A stretch of DNA of 64,000 nt from Sambucus nigra (lineage: Eukaryota; Streptophyta; Magnoliopsida; Dipsacales; Adoxaceae), in assembly GCA_949130495.1 (NCBI GenBank), contig OX422213.1, positions 540,439,467-540,503,466 of the forward strand, in the 5' to 3' direction. Below are positions 1-12,600 of this stretch, one piece after another. The position numbers were made by a program, and so were the translations under genes. The notes below the pieces were generated by a model, which saw nothing but the letters and a program-made list of their open reading frames with translations, ran no database searches and had not been told where the DNA came from. The stretch's first letter is position 1. Each line of letters starts with the position of its first letter.

Positions 1-201
1 CGTCTCTCTTTTTGCCAAAAGTTATACTAAGGTTTGGGACCAAGAAAGCTATAACTGCACAACTTACAGGGCTTGTTGCGCCAATTCAATTAAACCTCAC
101 CCAACGACATATCAAATCAATGGTTATTTTAAAGCATGTTCCTTCAATACTTTTGGGGATTGAGAATCCATGCACCCTGGCACAAACCATGGAATTTCAT
201 C
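1..201. other. Unassigned intronic sequence
   Basis: No gene or repeat is recognised. A 65-codon open frame on the plus strand has no family resemblance. By position this belongs to intron 2 of the ABCB28-like gene. Confidence 0.4.
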
Positions 202-537
202 TGATGTGAATTATAGTTTAGGGCATTTTTAGCATTTCCTTATTTTTAATATTGTAATTTTCCTTTTATTATTTTACATTTTTAGTTGTAGTTATTAAGT
301 TTAATGAGGGCCACAACAGGTATTGTGTAATGGGAATGCTATAGTCCATGTGATTTCATTAGTGATGTCACTCCATGACATCACATGTGGCCTAAGCATT
401 CCTTAGTTGGCAAGTAATGGGCATTCTAGATCCTTCCCTTATCCATATAAATAGTGTAATATCCCTTTGGGGCAAAGCATCGAGTATTATTAGTTTGAGT
501 GTAATTTCTCTGTGTGCTATTGACACCGTTTACGTCA
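202..537 (+). mobile_element. Solo or partial LTR, related to the LTR element at 8295
   Basis: The 336-bp stretch begins TGATGTGAAT and ends TTTACGTCA, the same two ends as the LTRs at 8295 and 9809. It has a TATA-like TATAAATAG near 447 and AT-rich flanking sequence. No primer site follows and no polypurine tract precedes it, so a solo LTR or a fragment is the best reading. I could not find a clean 5-bp target duplication. The middle differs clearly from the 8295 LTRs, so this is a related family rather than the same one. Confidence 0.5.
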
Positions 538-843
538 GTATCTATCTAATATAGTGAGTATAAAGACAAACCATCGAACAATTTCCCATAGTGAAGACTG
601 ATACATTGATGATCGTACTGAATCTATACCGATTGTATGTCAAGTTCATCTAGGTTGCGAACATATTCATATATACAAGAACCGGAAATCTGATCTTAAG
701 TGGGTAAGTCAAGCTTTGCCCACCAGATTTTCTATGTTATTCAGCCGACACTCAATTTATTTAACGTAAATATATAGCAGTCCCACAAACAAATTCTCAT
801 TTAAAATGAACAATAATAAACTTTATTAAATGATTATAAAAGT
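538..843. other. No feature seen
   Basis: AT-rich sequence between the LTR-like block and the LINE fragment. No coding or repeat signal is recognised. Confidence 0.4.
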
Positions 844-2250
844 CTAAACGAAAAGCAGTATAATCAGAATACCTAAACACAAACATCCTCCCAAAAACCA
901 TCCCTTGAGAGATAAATTTCCATGTCCAGGATCTCTAAGAACCACATTTGAGTCACCCACCGTATTTACTATTAAGCTCTGTAGGGAGTTTTGTTCAAAC
1001 AGAAATCTCGAAAGCCATTTACATAGGAGAGTTAGATTCCTTTTCTTTATATTACCCACTCCTAAACCACCTCTCAATTTAATTTGCGACACTGATCTCA
1101 AATTAACAAGATGTTCTTTTTTTCCCTCCCCTAACCACCCCAAAGAAAATCCCTCATTCATTTTTCGATCTTTTTTACAACTCTAATTAACATTTTAAAG
1201 AGACAGATGCAGTTTATGGGAGTGTTGTCAAAGGCAGAATTGGTTAAACACTAGTCAACCAACTCTAGAGAGACAACACTTGTGTCAACCATCTAGTATC
1301 CTAGTCATTGTTTCTATCATGAGTTCCCAAAAGAGAGCGAGTTTAGGTTGCTCCCCCCACCCCCCCACCCCCTTCTCTCTCTCTCAAAGAAATCCCCAAA
1401 TAGGTCGAGCTCTACCCGCTAATCTCATGCCCCGCTCTACCCACTTATCTTTCTAACTTTGCCTCCTCTACGGTGATGATCATTAGGACTCTTTTAGACA
1501 AATTTACTCTCAGCCCCGAAATGAACCCAAAAATGCCAAACAATTCCATTTAGTTTTCAAACTTACCCTCATCCCCACTCATGAAAAAAAAAAATTTGTG
1601 TCATCCTCAAACTACAAGTGTGACATTTGGACTTCCTTCCCCATCTCCAATCCCTCTACTAGAACATTATCACACGCTCTTTACATCAACCCCTACTTAT
1701 AACATCCAAAACTAAAATGAAGATAAATGGAGAGAGTGGATCCTCTTATCCAAGACATCCTATGATCCATTATCTCCATCTATCCCTGAACCGTTTCTTA
1801 AGGTGGAATCAAGGAAGTCCCAATAAACAAGATCAAAGACTTTCTCAAAATCAATTTTAAACACTACTCGTTGTTTTTTACTCACCCATCTTTTTACCAT
1901 CTCATTGGTCACTGGGAGTAGATCCAAGATTTGTCTACAGTTCATAAAAGCTCCTTGTCCTCTCTCAATTGTATCCCTAAAACCTCCCGCAATCTCAAGG
2001 ATAAAACATTTGTCATTAACTTGTACAAACATGTAGTGAGGCTTACAGGACGGAAATCCTTCAATTTCAATGAACATGTTTTCTTGGGAATCAAGCAAAT
2101 GTACGTCTTATTGGTCTTCGCATTGACAATTCCATTGTTGCAAAATTCTCGAAAAACCCTCATAATTTCATCCCCAATAACCTCCAACTTATCTTCTAAG
2201 GTTGCCATTGTGAAACCATCTAGACCCAGGCCTTTTCCCTTTCACAAACA
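844..2250 (-). pseudogene. LINE (non-LTR) retrotransposon reverse transcriptase fragment
   Basis: Read on the minus strand with frameshifts, this shows the plant LINE reverse-transcriptase order. ICLIPKK and FRPVSLTTCLYKL lie near 2060-2120. KIDFEKVFD, the first catalytic Asp region, is near 1835-1860. A degenerate catalytic box, HL-stop-FEDDT in place of HLQFADDT, is at about 1597-1620. A C-terminal segment with GGLGVGNIKKRNLTLLCKW lies near 1050-1090, typical of the region before the zf-RVT domain. In-frame stops and frameshifts make it dead. The endonuclease domain is absent, as expected for 5' truncation. It lies in the sense direction of the ABCB28-like gene. Confidence 0.85.
1347..1386 (+). 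repeat. Pyrimidine-only C/CT tract
   Basis: A run of C-rich blocks followed by CT repeats, inside the LINE fragment. Simple-sequence expansion; no function implied. Confidence 0.6.
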
Positions 2251-2754
2251 AACACTGTGACTGTAATGGTTGCACAGGCTAATGAAGTGGAAGGCGTTGA
2301 AAATACAAGGGACATTTTGAGACGGAATTTCTTACACGTTTTGGATCATTGTCTAAAATTGAGTAAACAGGACTCTCCAATGTTATCAATTTATCAACGT
2401 GAATTTGAGCGTCTAGACGTGTAGGTTGGCCTTGCGTTGATTAGAATGTTGTTGAAGGAAGAAATTTCTAGCGGGGCCCAAATGAAGAACAAAAGACTCT
2501 CATCACAAAAATCCGTGGACATTGTAATTGTTGCGCCTACCGAAGAACGTATATCTACTGCTCCATCTGTTACATAACTGACTTTTTATAAGAGATGCAA
2601 TGTTGCAGGAAAAAAGGCCTCTGCTCCAACTTTAATAAACAGTTTATGTCGGTCCAAAAATTCCGCGCACTAGTTTTACTTATGATTGAAGTCATAGTTG
2701 AGGGGGATACCAACATATTCTCAAGTTACAACATTTTCGGACAAGGTTAATTTT
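2251..2754 (+). other. Unassigned, possibly the 3' internal end of a retroelement
   Basis: Discontinuous open frames on the plus strand show no domain I recognise. The stretch leads directly into a polypurine tract and an LTR-like start, so it may be the decayed end of a retrotransposon internal region. Confidence 0.3.
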
Positions 2755-3083
2755 AAAGGGGGAGGGGGGTGATAAATACATGTGTCATGTGAATAGTGGT
2801 TTAATATTTTCTCTTTAGCAACATGTGTGTAACAGGAAGTTTATAGGAGTCAGCAACGTGGGTAATTAGTGTAATGTAAATTGAGTTCAATAACTTTCTT
2901 TAGCTATAATAGAGTTAGTGTCCTATCACTAGTTTCACATTAGGAGTGTATGGCAGTAAATGGGTCATGATAGGTAATTCGGGAGCTTTCCCGGATTGAT
3001 TATTAACGGCAAAATTATTTTTAACAGAATAATGTGTTCTGCGTATTGCCTTTTTCCTTAAAAGAAACTCTCAGACTTTCTAC
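2755..3083 (+). mobile_element. Putative polypurine tract and LTR fragment
   Basis: A purine run of the form AAAGGGGGAGGGGGG at about 2755-2769 is followed at once by TGATAAATAC, the usual arrangement at the start of a 3' LTR. A possible CA end is near 3083. No partner LTR is in the window and no target duplication was found. Confidence 0.4.
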
Positions 3084-6044
3084 AAGTATTCTACCACATA
3101 TGAAGCACGAACTCGACACAGAACAACATGACTCGGGACACGGGACATGGGACACGTGATCTTTCCAAAATGTATGTGTAGGAGGGTGGTCTTCCTTGGG
3201 TAGGTTTAGGACTGTTACTCCTCAAGAGCCGAGATGTAACCCGTCCTGGAGAACGTACGTCAAAATGCTGTGAGGAATCCGAGAGTAGATGGAAAGGAGG
3301 ACGAGAGCACAAGCACTTTGATCACAAGATATACGTGTTAGGAGGCAGCCTATACCCAATCGATCAAGGTTGTCGTCTTCTTGTAATAAATGGTGGCAGT
3401 AATGGACGAGAGTTAAGGCTCAGAGAATGTTCTTTAAGGTATCTTGATGGTGGTTTTTAGAAATATATATTCTCGGTCCCTAATAAATGAGGTTAAGGGT
3501 GATATTTATAGGACCGTGGGTTTGATCCTGGCCATTGATCTAGATGAGAGAGAAAGGTGAACAGTACTTGCATTTAATGCAAGTCGGTGCATTAAATGGA
3601 ACGTGATACGCTATCTGATAAGTACTTGGAAAAGCAATGGTGTGAAAGTTGGCAAAATGGTTACAAGTTGTCGGTAGCATTAAATGGGCTAATGATGACT
3701 TTGTGAAGGGTATATCTGTATATTGGTTATAACACTCAGATGGTGTATACAAAGGTGTGAATTGGTTAAAAGGGTGTTTCAGTTAGGTGGTGTTGGTTTG
3801 TTCCGATTGTGCCTTATATCTTGTGATAATCGTGGTTGGCTAAATGGAAGCCCAACGATCCCCTGTGCTCTTTCCTCCAAACCACATACCCTTGAGATTT
3901 TCAAAGCGGTATATACTGATTTGGCCCATAGTCCCTTGAGTTCTGCTGAACTCAAGCCCTTTGGTGTTTGGGGAAATGATATATACCTAAGAAAGAGAGA
4001 CATACCTGTGATCCAGCGAAAATATGGCTGCTTATTTGTTGTAGTTAGGTGAATCGGTGTGCTGATGAATCGAATCACCTAGATTGAAAATGGGTGGATC
4101 GAATATGCATGGATCGTATTATCCTCCCCTACAGTATGATACATGATACAGATATGCTGGGAAACATAAAAATATTGTTGTAATTAAATTTATATGTATC
4201 AGAAAAATTATGTGAAATTGTTACATTACATTTATGTGAACTAGATCAAAAAATTATCATGAAAAAGAACTAGATAAACTACCGCATAAAAGGGGAGCTG
4301 AAATAACTTAGAAGTGGGAAATGTGAATGGCAAAGGTAAAGGGAAGAGAAACAAGACCTTCAAAGCTAGGGTTCAAATATAAATGACAGACTATAAAGAG
4401 AACTGAAATACTCACAATTCAAAGCTAGGATTCTAAATTAGATATACAAAGAGGAGAAAGAACGAATCTCCGACGATATCAACGAACCTCCAACGACGAG
4501 GATTCCAAGAGTTGAATACCCCAGCAATTTATATACCCAAACCGATATCGTCAACCCTCTTTTGTGTTTTACACGTAGTCGTCGTCATCCAGGGGTTTTA
4601 GTGCCCCTTTTGTTTAAAACCTTGTGTTTTTAAACATTTAACCCCGTGTTTTAAGTTTCAAAATATTAAAGGTACCCCCACATGTCCAAAAAGGTGTCCC
4701 ATGGTGTGTCCCAGCGAGTCCGAGCATGTCCCACATTTCAAAAATTAAAAAATAAAGAATACTCTTAGACACTCGTATCCTAGCGTGTCTGATCGCACCC
4801 CCTGCAAATTCGAGTCTAAGACGTGTCACATAAGGATTTGAGTCTCGGGAGAGTGCTTGTGCTTCATAGTCTACCACCTTGGGAGCGTCGTCACATCTTC
4901 AATGTGAAAAGCTTTTTGTGCAGATTGGGAATTTTTGTGGTTGCTTTATTTGAACAACACAGAAATATTTGAAGGCGGCTACTGTTGTTGGCTTGGTGGT
5001 AAGGGAAGGTAGTCCATTTCGGCTTTAAGAAAAATCAATAGGTTTAGAGGTGAGCCTCTGTTTAATCCTAGCCCATTGGATTTAGTGCAATATCCATATT
5101 TTATAGATTGGGCCTTTCTTTTCCCGAATACGATAAATAGGGTTAAGATTTGGGAGTGGGTTCAATAGGGAATATGAGCTCCAATGGCATCAATGGGCCT
5201 TGTTTTTGTAGAGCCAAATATTGATCCAACAGTTATTAATAACCAGAGATATTGCAAATGTGATTGCTAAATCTAAATCTGATGTGAGTATCAGTAATGC
5301 TCATTATTATACCAAATACATTGCAGTTGATTTATTTGTGTCTGGCTCAACCAAGAGGAGGCATTGATGCTCTAGATGCTCATCTTTCCTGCCATCCAAA
5401 TCAGAGATCTTTTTTAAGGATTGTCTTGGCCCATGGTAATGGTAAATGCAATAATGAGTTTGATTCGAAAGGCGGTTTTTCTATCTCAGGAGGATTTAGT
5501 TTGGGTATTTTTCATTTTTCTAATATTTTACACGTCAGACAGAAAAGTGGTGGAATGTGTTAGTGAGAATGTCTTGTGTACGATGTAAGGCCCAGTCCAA
5601 TGGTGGTAGTTCTAAAAACATTTATATCCTATGTGTTGTGGTACCTTAAGAAAATTTATATTCGACTTTCCACTTTTTTTACACTAATAGAAAGGTTTCA
5701 AAAGAAGTATCACGAAGTGGTGTTATTTCTAAAAGTCTTTTATATCCTATGTCAATAGTAGAGCATCTCTAAATATGTGTGGCTCATAGGTTCATGTCAT
5801 GTAGAAATCATCATTAAAAATTTCTATACCTTGACCCTGCCATGTCATATATGGATAGAGATAGAAATCCTCATCGGAGGAAGTTTTTTTTTAACTTTAG
5901 GGCTTGAGTTTGCATCAGTTAGTTTGGGTCTTTTGGAACTCTTGTTCCTGTTACAGTTGCAGTGATGGTGGGTACGGATAATGTGGCAGGCCACCATGCT
6001 TTTGTTTGGTAAGCTGAATAAAAGTAATATTGTCTTGAAAATAG
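3084..6044. other. Intronic sequence without recognised genes
   Basis: About 3 kb of low-GC sequence. Short open frames (for example 3723-4052 and 5297-5563) match nothing I know. GACACG/GTCCC-rich patches occur near 3115-3160 and 4680-4800 and may be parts of an old inverted-repeat transposon, but the ends could not be paired. No ABCB28 exon 3 sequence was found here. Confidence 0.4.
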
Positions 6045-6075
6045 GGGAGGGAGAGAGAGAGAGAGAGAGAGAGAA
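6045..6075 (+). repeat. (GA)n microsatellite
   Basis: An essentially perfect GA dinucleotide run after a short GGGAGGGA lead-in. Confidence 0.9.
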
Positions 6076-6470
6076 ATGATTTGTGTCGGAACATTTTAAT
6101 ATTATCATGTGACACAAGGTCTCAAACCCAACCAAAATTTAAAGAGAACGAAAGAAAGAAGAAAAAAACATTTGGTGTGAGATCATTTTAATATTATCAT
6201 GAGTAAACCGAAATGAAACATATACTTAAGTTCAAATGAAATGCAATTACCATTTTTTAATCCCTTCTCAGTATACAAAAGCAATTAACTTTATCAAAGG
6301 AAACCAATAAAGCACTAGCACATTAGCATTGCAGTATAATTTAATCTTGAGCTGGAGCAGATAAGTTTGAGGTTAGTTAATCAATAATATAAAGCATAAT
6401 AAAAGAATAACATATACTTATGTGTAGTATATATATACACACACTAAAATGATGAAATAACTGATTTTAC

Positions 6471-6658
6471 CTTCTGAATCAGGACGCTTCGAAATATCTG
6501 AGCTCTTAAGCTTGACATAACCTTCTCCCATACAGTGTTCATGTTCACAATAAAAATCACTGTGAAAATTGGCTCCAATGCATAAAGAACTCCCACCTTA
6601 CTAAGCAGCTTCCACAAAGGCTCTGGTCTCGTCCCTATAAGTACTTCGAAAAATCTCC
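6471..6658 (-). CDS. ABCB28: ABCB28-like exon 2
   Basis: This 188-nt exon encodes a 62-residue membrane-domain segment from RFFEVLIG to SVLIQK. It is bounded by TTGTTGTAG before it and GTAAAATC after it. The frame is open and conserved end to end, in contrast to the decayed sequence around it, which supports a real exon. The expected next exon (beginning near AEFFDKYKVGEL in this family) was not found down to position 1, so intron 2 exceeds 6.4 kb. Confidence 0.85.
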
Positions 6659-9600
6659 CTACAACAATCACCATACATGACTTTTTTATATATTTATTGA
6701 GTTACTTGACTGATTTCCAAAGTATTAAAACAGGAGATCTCACACAAAAGGATTGTTTTATATTACCTCCATTTTTAATTAAGAGAATATGCTTTTTGCC
6801 TACTTTTTTATGCATTCTTCTTGCCATCGATTTCCAAGTACATTTTTTTTTTAAATTAGACAACAATCATTCAGTTGACAGTCATAATGTCATGTCATGA
6901 CCTTTTTTATTGGTGAAACCCTCGAAATATACAATGCAGTTTCAACTTGCTACTCTTTTTATAGCCGTTTGGTATGTAATAAACTGCATCGTCATATATC
7001 AATCTAAGTTTCGATTTTTGAACTTATGGGAAAAGGAATCCAACATAAGTATCTTAGCTGAGTTGGGTTTTCATTACAGGAAACCAGAACAATTGGAAAC
7101 ATCAGATACAAAGATTCATTTTCTCTCTTTCCACATCTTCACTCAGCAAGCAAACGAAGGTTACTACTCACGTTTTCAATCTTCCAGCATTGTATTACAT
7201 TAAATCCAATTTTTAAGAACCTGAAATACTAATGCAAATTGTCATGATATACGGCATGTAATTAAACCCCATATGGTAAAGAAGAAAGTGAAAATGAGGA
7301 AGAGAACAAAAGATTAATCAATTCTAACTTTATACAAAATTACGTAACACTAAGTTAATTGTCTCTATAATGTCAGGCAGGCAGAAGAAGCAGAGAAGCA
7401 TCAGTGAAAAGATAAGGAGAGGTTGAAATTCATGTAAGGGTCAATACGGCAGCGTATGGGGAATGAGCACTCACATTTTCACACGACCACATTTAAGTCA
7501 CTTAATCGTGCCGATTAGTTGATGGTTTAAGGTTCGTAGGAGTTGGTAAGTTTGTTAGGATGTTTTGTTATAGTTTGTTAGCCAGATGGATTTAAGTAAT
7601 AATTTTTAAACATTCATCAGCATTTGATTATTCAATCAATTCTCCTCTCTCAACTTCTCAGGGCGCCTCCCTCAAAGTGAGGTAGTTGTGCTCCATATCA
7701 AGGCACAATATTTGGTATCAGTGATCAATTGGCTGTACTATGTTGGAAATTCAAATGGTGGAGGGTAATCGGTGGCATCAACTGGAGACGGGGTTCAAGA
7801 ATCTTAAAGCCCTGATGCAAGTTTAGCTAAACACAAACCCAGTGGCAAAGCTATGTGGTGGCTGGGTGGGGCAAGGTTTTAAAATTTTAAATGTTTACCC
7901 CTAAATGCTTTGGAATTGAAGTATAGTGCCCCACTTAAATTGTAAAAATAGGCTATAAACTCTTATATGTTTTGTCACAATTTAGTAGCCACTCTTACAA
8001 TTTCATACATCTAGAAAGTTCTTTTGTGGATGACACTATTTGGCATATTCTTTTAACAATTCCTAATTAATTCTCATATTTAAGAAACAATGGCATAATT
8101 TACTTTTAACAATTTTTCATTAATTTAAACATCTAAGAAATAATGGCATTATTATTGTCAATATTCATCATGTAAAGGATTTACCTTGTTTTTTGTAGGT
8201 TCCAAATTGTGTACATTTTAAAAATATATGAACTAAGTTCAAAAATATTCAAACAAGTTTCACCTTTAGCCATTACTTATGTGAAAAGATTTTTTGATGT
8301 GAATAATTAGGGGTTAGTTTTAGTATTATTAGGATTTTATTGCATTTTTGTTATTTTTTAGTCTTTCTTTTATTTTTAGTATTTCATTGTATTTTTCTTT
8401 TTGTTATTATTTAGAAGAAGGAAGGTTATTGGCTCTTAGGAACATAAATGTAATTAGATTCTTAGCTTAGAGGCCAAGCAACCTCCTTCCTATAAATACC
8501 CATATGTAGCCTCATTTGAGGCATTCTTCCATTTTATGAGATTTGATTAGAGAGAGTTTGAGAGAGAATTATCTTTTCTTGCTCCCATTGACGCCATTTA
8601 CGTCAATTGGTATCAGAGCCTAGTCGCTCCACCCGTTGTTGTTGTTGTAAAAAAAAAAAACTCGTAAACAACGTCAAGGTGGGTCCAAGAAAAGATGAGC
8701 ACCTCCGCGGCAAATCCTTTCGATCAAATCATGGAAGCCCTCAACCAAATGAAGGCCCAGATGGATGGATACATCGCTCGCCTCCCTCCACCACCACCCA
8801 AATTGCCACCCACACCCATTAACCCTAACCCTAACCCCCAAAACCCCTCTACCTACGCTTCCGCAACCCATTTCACCCCACCAACCCAAGAAAATCAAAA
8901 CCCTAACCCTATGTCACCCCCCACCACATTAAGAACCACCATCCAAACACACCCTACCACCCCACCACCACAAACAGCTGCCCGGAATACCCCAAAAAAC
9001 CTCCAGACATCCCAAACCAAAACAGCCCACCCAATCTTCACAAACCCAAATAACACAAAACCCCACCCAAACCCCACCCACTACAGATCCGAAACTGCCC
9101 ATAATCCCACCAAAACCCATCACCAAGACCTCCCGAACCTACCATCCTTCCACCGCTGCTCCGGAAACCCCAAGACATCCACCGCCCACCTCCGGATATC
9201 ACATCCGCAGTCGGACAGCCCTGATCCAAGGCCAAACAGGCCCGATCGAGCAGCCTTCTGCCCTGGGCACACCCAACGCCTTCGGATGAACCCACCGGGG
9301 GTCAGGCGAGGCCACCACGGATCTTCCACTAGCCACAATTCAGTCTGATGCTTACCCGACCACTTCCTCTCCAATTTGGGTGCAATCCACCCCTCTCATG
9401 CTTCAAGAACCTCCAAAAATTCAAGAAATTGTCCCCACCATACAAAAACATGTGTTTCTTTATCCCGACCCACCCAAGATCCACCCAAAAGTGTTCAAGA
9501 AACCTTCTCCCGCAACTTCACTCCGATGTCAGCCCATTTTGACACCATCCTCTCAAGAACAAATTCAAGAACTAGGGTTTGGTACCAAAACCTTAGTTTT

Positions 9601-12600
9601 TGACCCCGGGGGTAGATAATTTTGATGTTGGACATGAGTGGCATGAGGAAGAACTTGAAGATTGATGCAAGAATAAAAGAATCTTCCTTAACTTTTTAGA
9701 AATTCAATTTTGATCCCTTAAGTTTGTCTCTTCCGCAATTTTGGACATTTTTTGCATTCGACCTCAATTTTAAAGTTCGAGGACGAACTTTTTCGAAGGC
9801 GGAGAGAATGATGTGAATAATTAGGGGTTATTTTTAGTATTTTTAGGATTTTATTGTATTTTTGTTATTTTTTAGTCTTTCTTTTATTTTTAGTATTTCA
9901 TTGTATTTTCCTTTTTGTTAGTATTTAAAAGGAAGGTTATTGGCTCTTAGGGACATAAATGTAATTAGATTCTTAGCTTAGAGGCTAAGTAACCGCCTTC
10001 CTATAAATACCCATATGTAGCCTCATTTGAGGCATTCTTCCATTTTATGAGATTTGATTAGAGAGAGTTTGAAAGAGAATTATATTTTCTTGCTCCCATT
10101 GACGTCATTTACGTCATTTTTTACCCAAAATTTTATTTTACTTTCAAATGTGGACTCTTAATTTGAACGAAAAGATGCATGCATGTGTGTACGCGCATAT
10201 GTTCATTTGTATTTAGAAGTTCCCCGCCCAACAAAAAATCATGTCTCCACTACTGCATAACATAAGGGGCACTGATCCCACCTCCTCAATCGAATCTCCG
10301 CTCTACCTAATCAGAATCAAACTTAAAATTGCCATACCACTTTTGCCAAGTCTCTAAATGAGGCATCAATAGTCGAGATCGGTACCTCAAGAGGCGGCAG
10401 GACACAACACAAAGAGGCAATGTCAAGAATGTTTTATAAACTCATCGTATGGAAGTTCCTTATAGGGATTGTGGGCCAGTCAAAACCTTTTATTCGGGCA
10501 CTTTGAAGGAATGTGGACTAGAGAATAGATAGTAGGAGCTTGTTATGCCAACACAGCTAACCAACTCAAAATAAGAGTAGGGCACACCCTCCTTTGGAAC
10601 CCAGCTCGTAAGAGTATGAGATATACTCATGTTTACATTGTCTTGTTCCGTACGACAGACGCACTTTGGAGTCTGGAAAAGCTTCATCGTTCAAGATTTC
10701 AACCGCCTTGAATATGCCACTTATGACAAAGGTAAAATTGACTTGGAACCCACAGTATACGTTTTGGTTAATAACATGCTTAAACGGAGATTTTTTTTAA
10801 TTGAAAATGTTTTAACCATGTGTGTAATTGCCAAAAAACATATATAATATACTTTTCCTATAAAACTTATTTATAAATCAAGTGCATATCGTGTATTTAT
10901 AATACTTGAGTTAAGGTTTCAAGTTCTTGTGTTTTGCCTTTTTTGCTCCTGTGATTCACCTTAGGAGTGATGAATTTCGCACCCCGTTAAATTTTTTGCA
11001 CCTTGTTCGCAGAAGCATTCACAGTTGTGCGTTCTATGCACTTTCAACATTTGGGATACCCCATACATCCTAGGTAGTAAATTGGAGCAACTATTATAGG
11101 TTTATTTTCTTGTAATAACTTTTTTTCAACTTTAAAGAAGATTTGGAAACGGTTAAGGTGGAAATATCGACCAACATGTTGCAGCGTGGTGGGTGATTGG
11201 ATGCAGACTATACTCTTGTAACTACAATGTGGAAAAGTAAATTGTGAAAGTTGTGCATAGAGCCTATTGTAGATTCAAGTTTCTTTACCGATACTAGTGC
11301 AAATTGTCGTTTCAGCCCCAAGTTATTCCCACAAAGGTTTTCTCGTAAAGATCCTAGTCTTAAGTAGATGATTTACTTTTCCACATTTCGATTCTCTTAA
11401 TATGCTTAATGAACATATGTTAAAAAGTAGAATCATTTTTGTAAATCACCTTTTGCCACTAAGACATTAGGACAATTTTAATTTCAGTAGCTCGACCACG
11501 CATTCTCACTTCACCCCCTCAAAAACCTTATACACCAACCACTCTGTAGACTTTCAATGCCATGTATACAATCCTCAAACAACATAGTTATCAACGTTAA
11601 ATGAAATGAGACATGAATCCTTCGATGATACCTCCCTTTATGTCACCTCATCACCCAATGATCAAACCTCGAGCCCATATCTACAAGATCACTTATCATT
11701 CAATGCACCTAACACCCATATTAGCTATAATATCCCTCGAGACGACCCAAATCAACCCCTAATGCACTATACATACCGTATCCCACTCTATTAATAAGGT
11801 TTAAGAATTCTCACTAACTAGCAACTCATAACTCCCGAAAAATCAACATTGAAACCTCCATTGAAGAATACGAAAGAACATTCTCTCACCGGCTTGAATC
11901 TCCCCTGAGCTTCACAGTCTGTCATAACTTAAGATCATAACCCCACCCCTGAGGTGATTGGACCATCTTTTGTAACTTACGCTTTGACTTGTTGTCAATT
12001 CTCACACCCTTCATTCCATAATTTCTCTAGGGATCTCTCATTTTGCTGCGGTACACGCTCTCCAGCACGGGTTATATCTCCACTCTCATTAGATTAGATC
12101 CCACTCTACGAGCCCATTTCTCCATCATTTGCATCAAAATAGCTGAAGAAACATGTTAGCTATTTGAGAATTGCCATATATTTGTGAGAAAGCATCAACT
12201 TTCTGCAGAGGACTAAGTGTGTCTTTGGTATATCCTTTTAATTAATTCTCATGGCATAATTTACTTTTAACAAGTTTTATTAATTTAAACATCTAAGAAA
12301 TAATGGCATAATCATTTTGTCAATATTCATCATGTAAAAGTCTTACATTGTTTTTTGTAGGTCCCAAATTGTGTACATTTTGAAAAATATACGAACTAAG
12401 TTCCAAAATAATCAACTAAGTTTCAGCTTTAGCCATTAATTATGTTAAAAGATTTTTTACCCAAAATTTTATTTTACTTTCAAATGTGGACTCTTAATTT
12501 GAACGAAAAGATGCATGCATGTGTGTACGCGCGTATGTTCATTTGTATTTAGAAGTTCCCCGCCCAACAAAAAACCATGTCTCCACCACCGTATTACATA

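Larger units (their letters stand above)
8295..10116 (+). mobile_element. Small non-autonomous LTR retrotransposon
   Basis: Two near-identical LTRs (8295-8605 and 9809-10116) begin TGATGTGAATAATTAGG and end TTTACGTCA. The flanks are five-T target duplications at 8290-8294 and 10117-10121. A perfect initiator-Met tRNA primer site, TGGTATCAGAGC, lies at 8608-8619, and a GGCGGAGAGAA purine stretch precedes the 3' LTR. Only 1.2 kb lies between the LTRs, with one proline-rich open frame and no protease, reverse transcriptase or integrase, so it depends on another element. The last internal 60 bp resembles the 3' end of chromovirus-type gypsy pol. Confidence 0.92.
8038..11793. repeat. Tandem duplicate block, copy A (interrupted)
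   Basis: Apart from the 1.8-kb LTR element at 8295-10116, this block aligns along its length with 12222-14217. Shared stretches include a TTAGAAGTTCCCCGCCC segment, a TATGCCAACACAGCTAACCA segment and a 62-codon open frame at the right end. The copies differ by many substitutions and small indels, so the duplication is old. No gene is recognised in it. Confidence 0.85.

Noticed and set aside
202..537. Target duplication around the first LTR-like block
   Set aside because: Flanking bases TCATC and GTATC do not match well enough to claim one.
3084..4880. A transposon bounded by GACACG/GTCCC-rich patches
   Set aside because: The patches could not be aligned as inverted ends and no target duplication was found.
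1..6470. ABCB28 exon 3 in the left part of the window
   Set aside because: The expected EFFDKYKVGEL-type sequence was not found in any minus frame; it must lie outside the window.
8818..8840. CCCTAACCC telomere-like repeats
   Set aside because: Only two or three units, not the plant CCCTAAA heptamer array; part of the C-rich frame.
8895..9374. Minus-strand Gly/Val/Trp-rich open frames
   Set aside because: Shadow of the C-rich plus strand; composition-driven.
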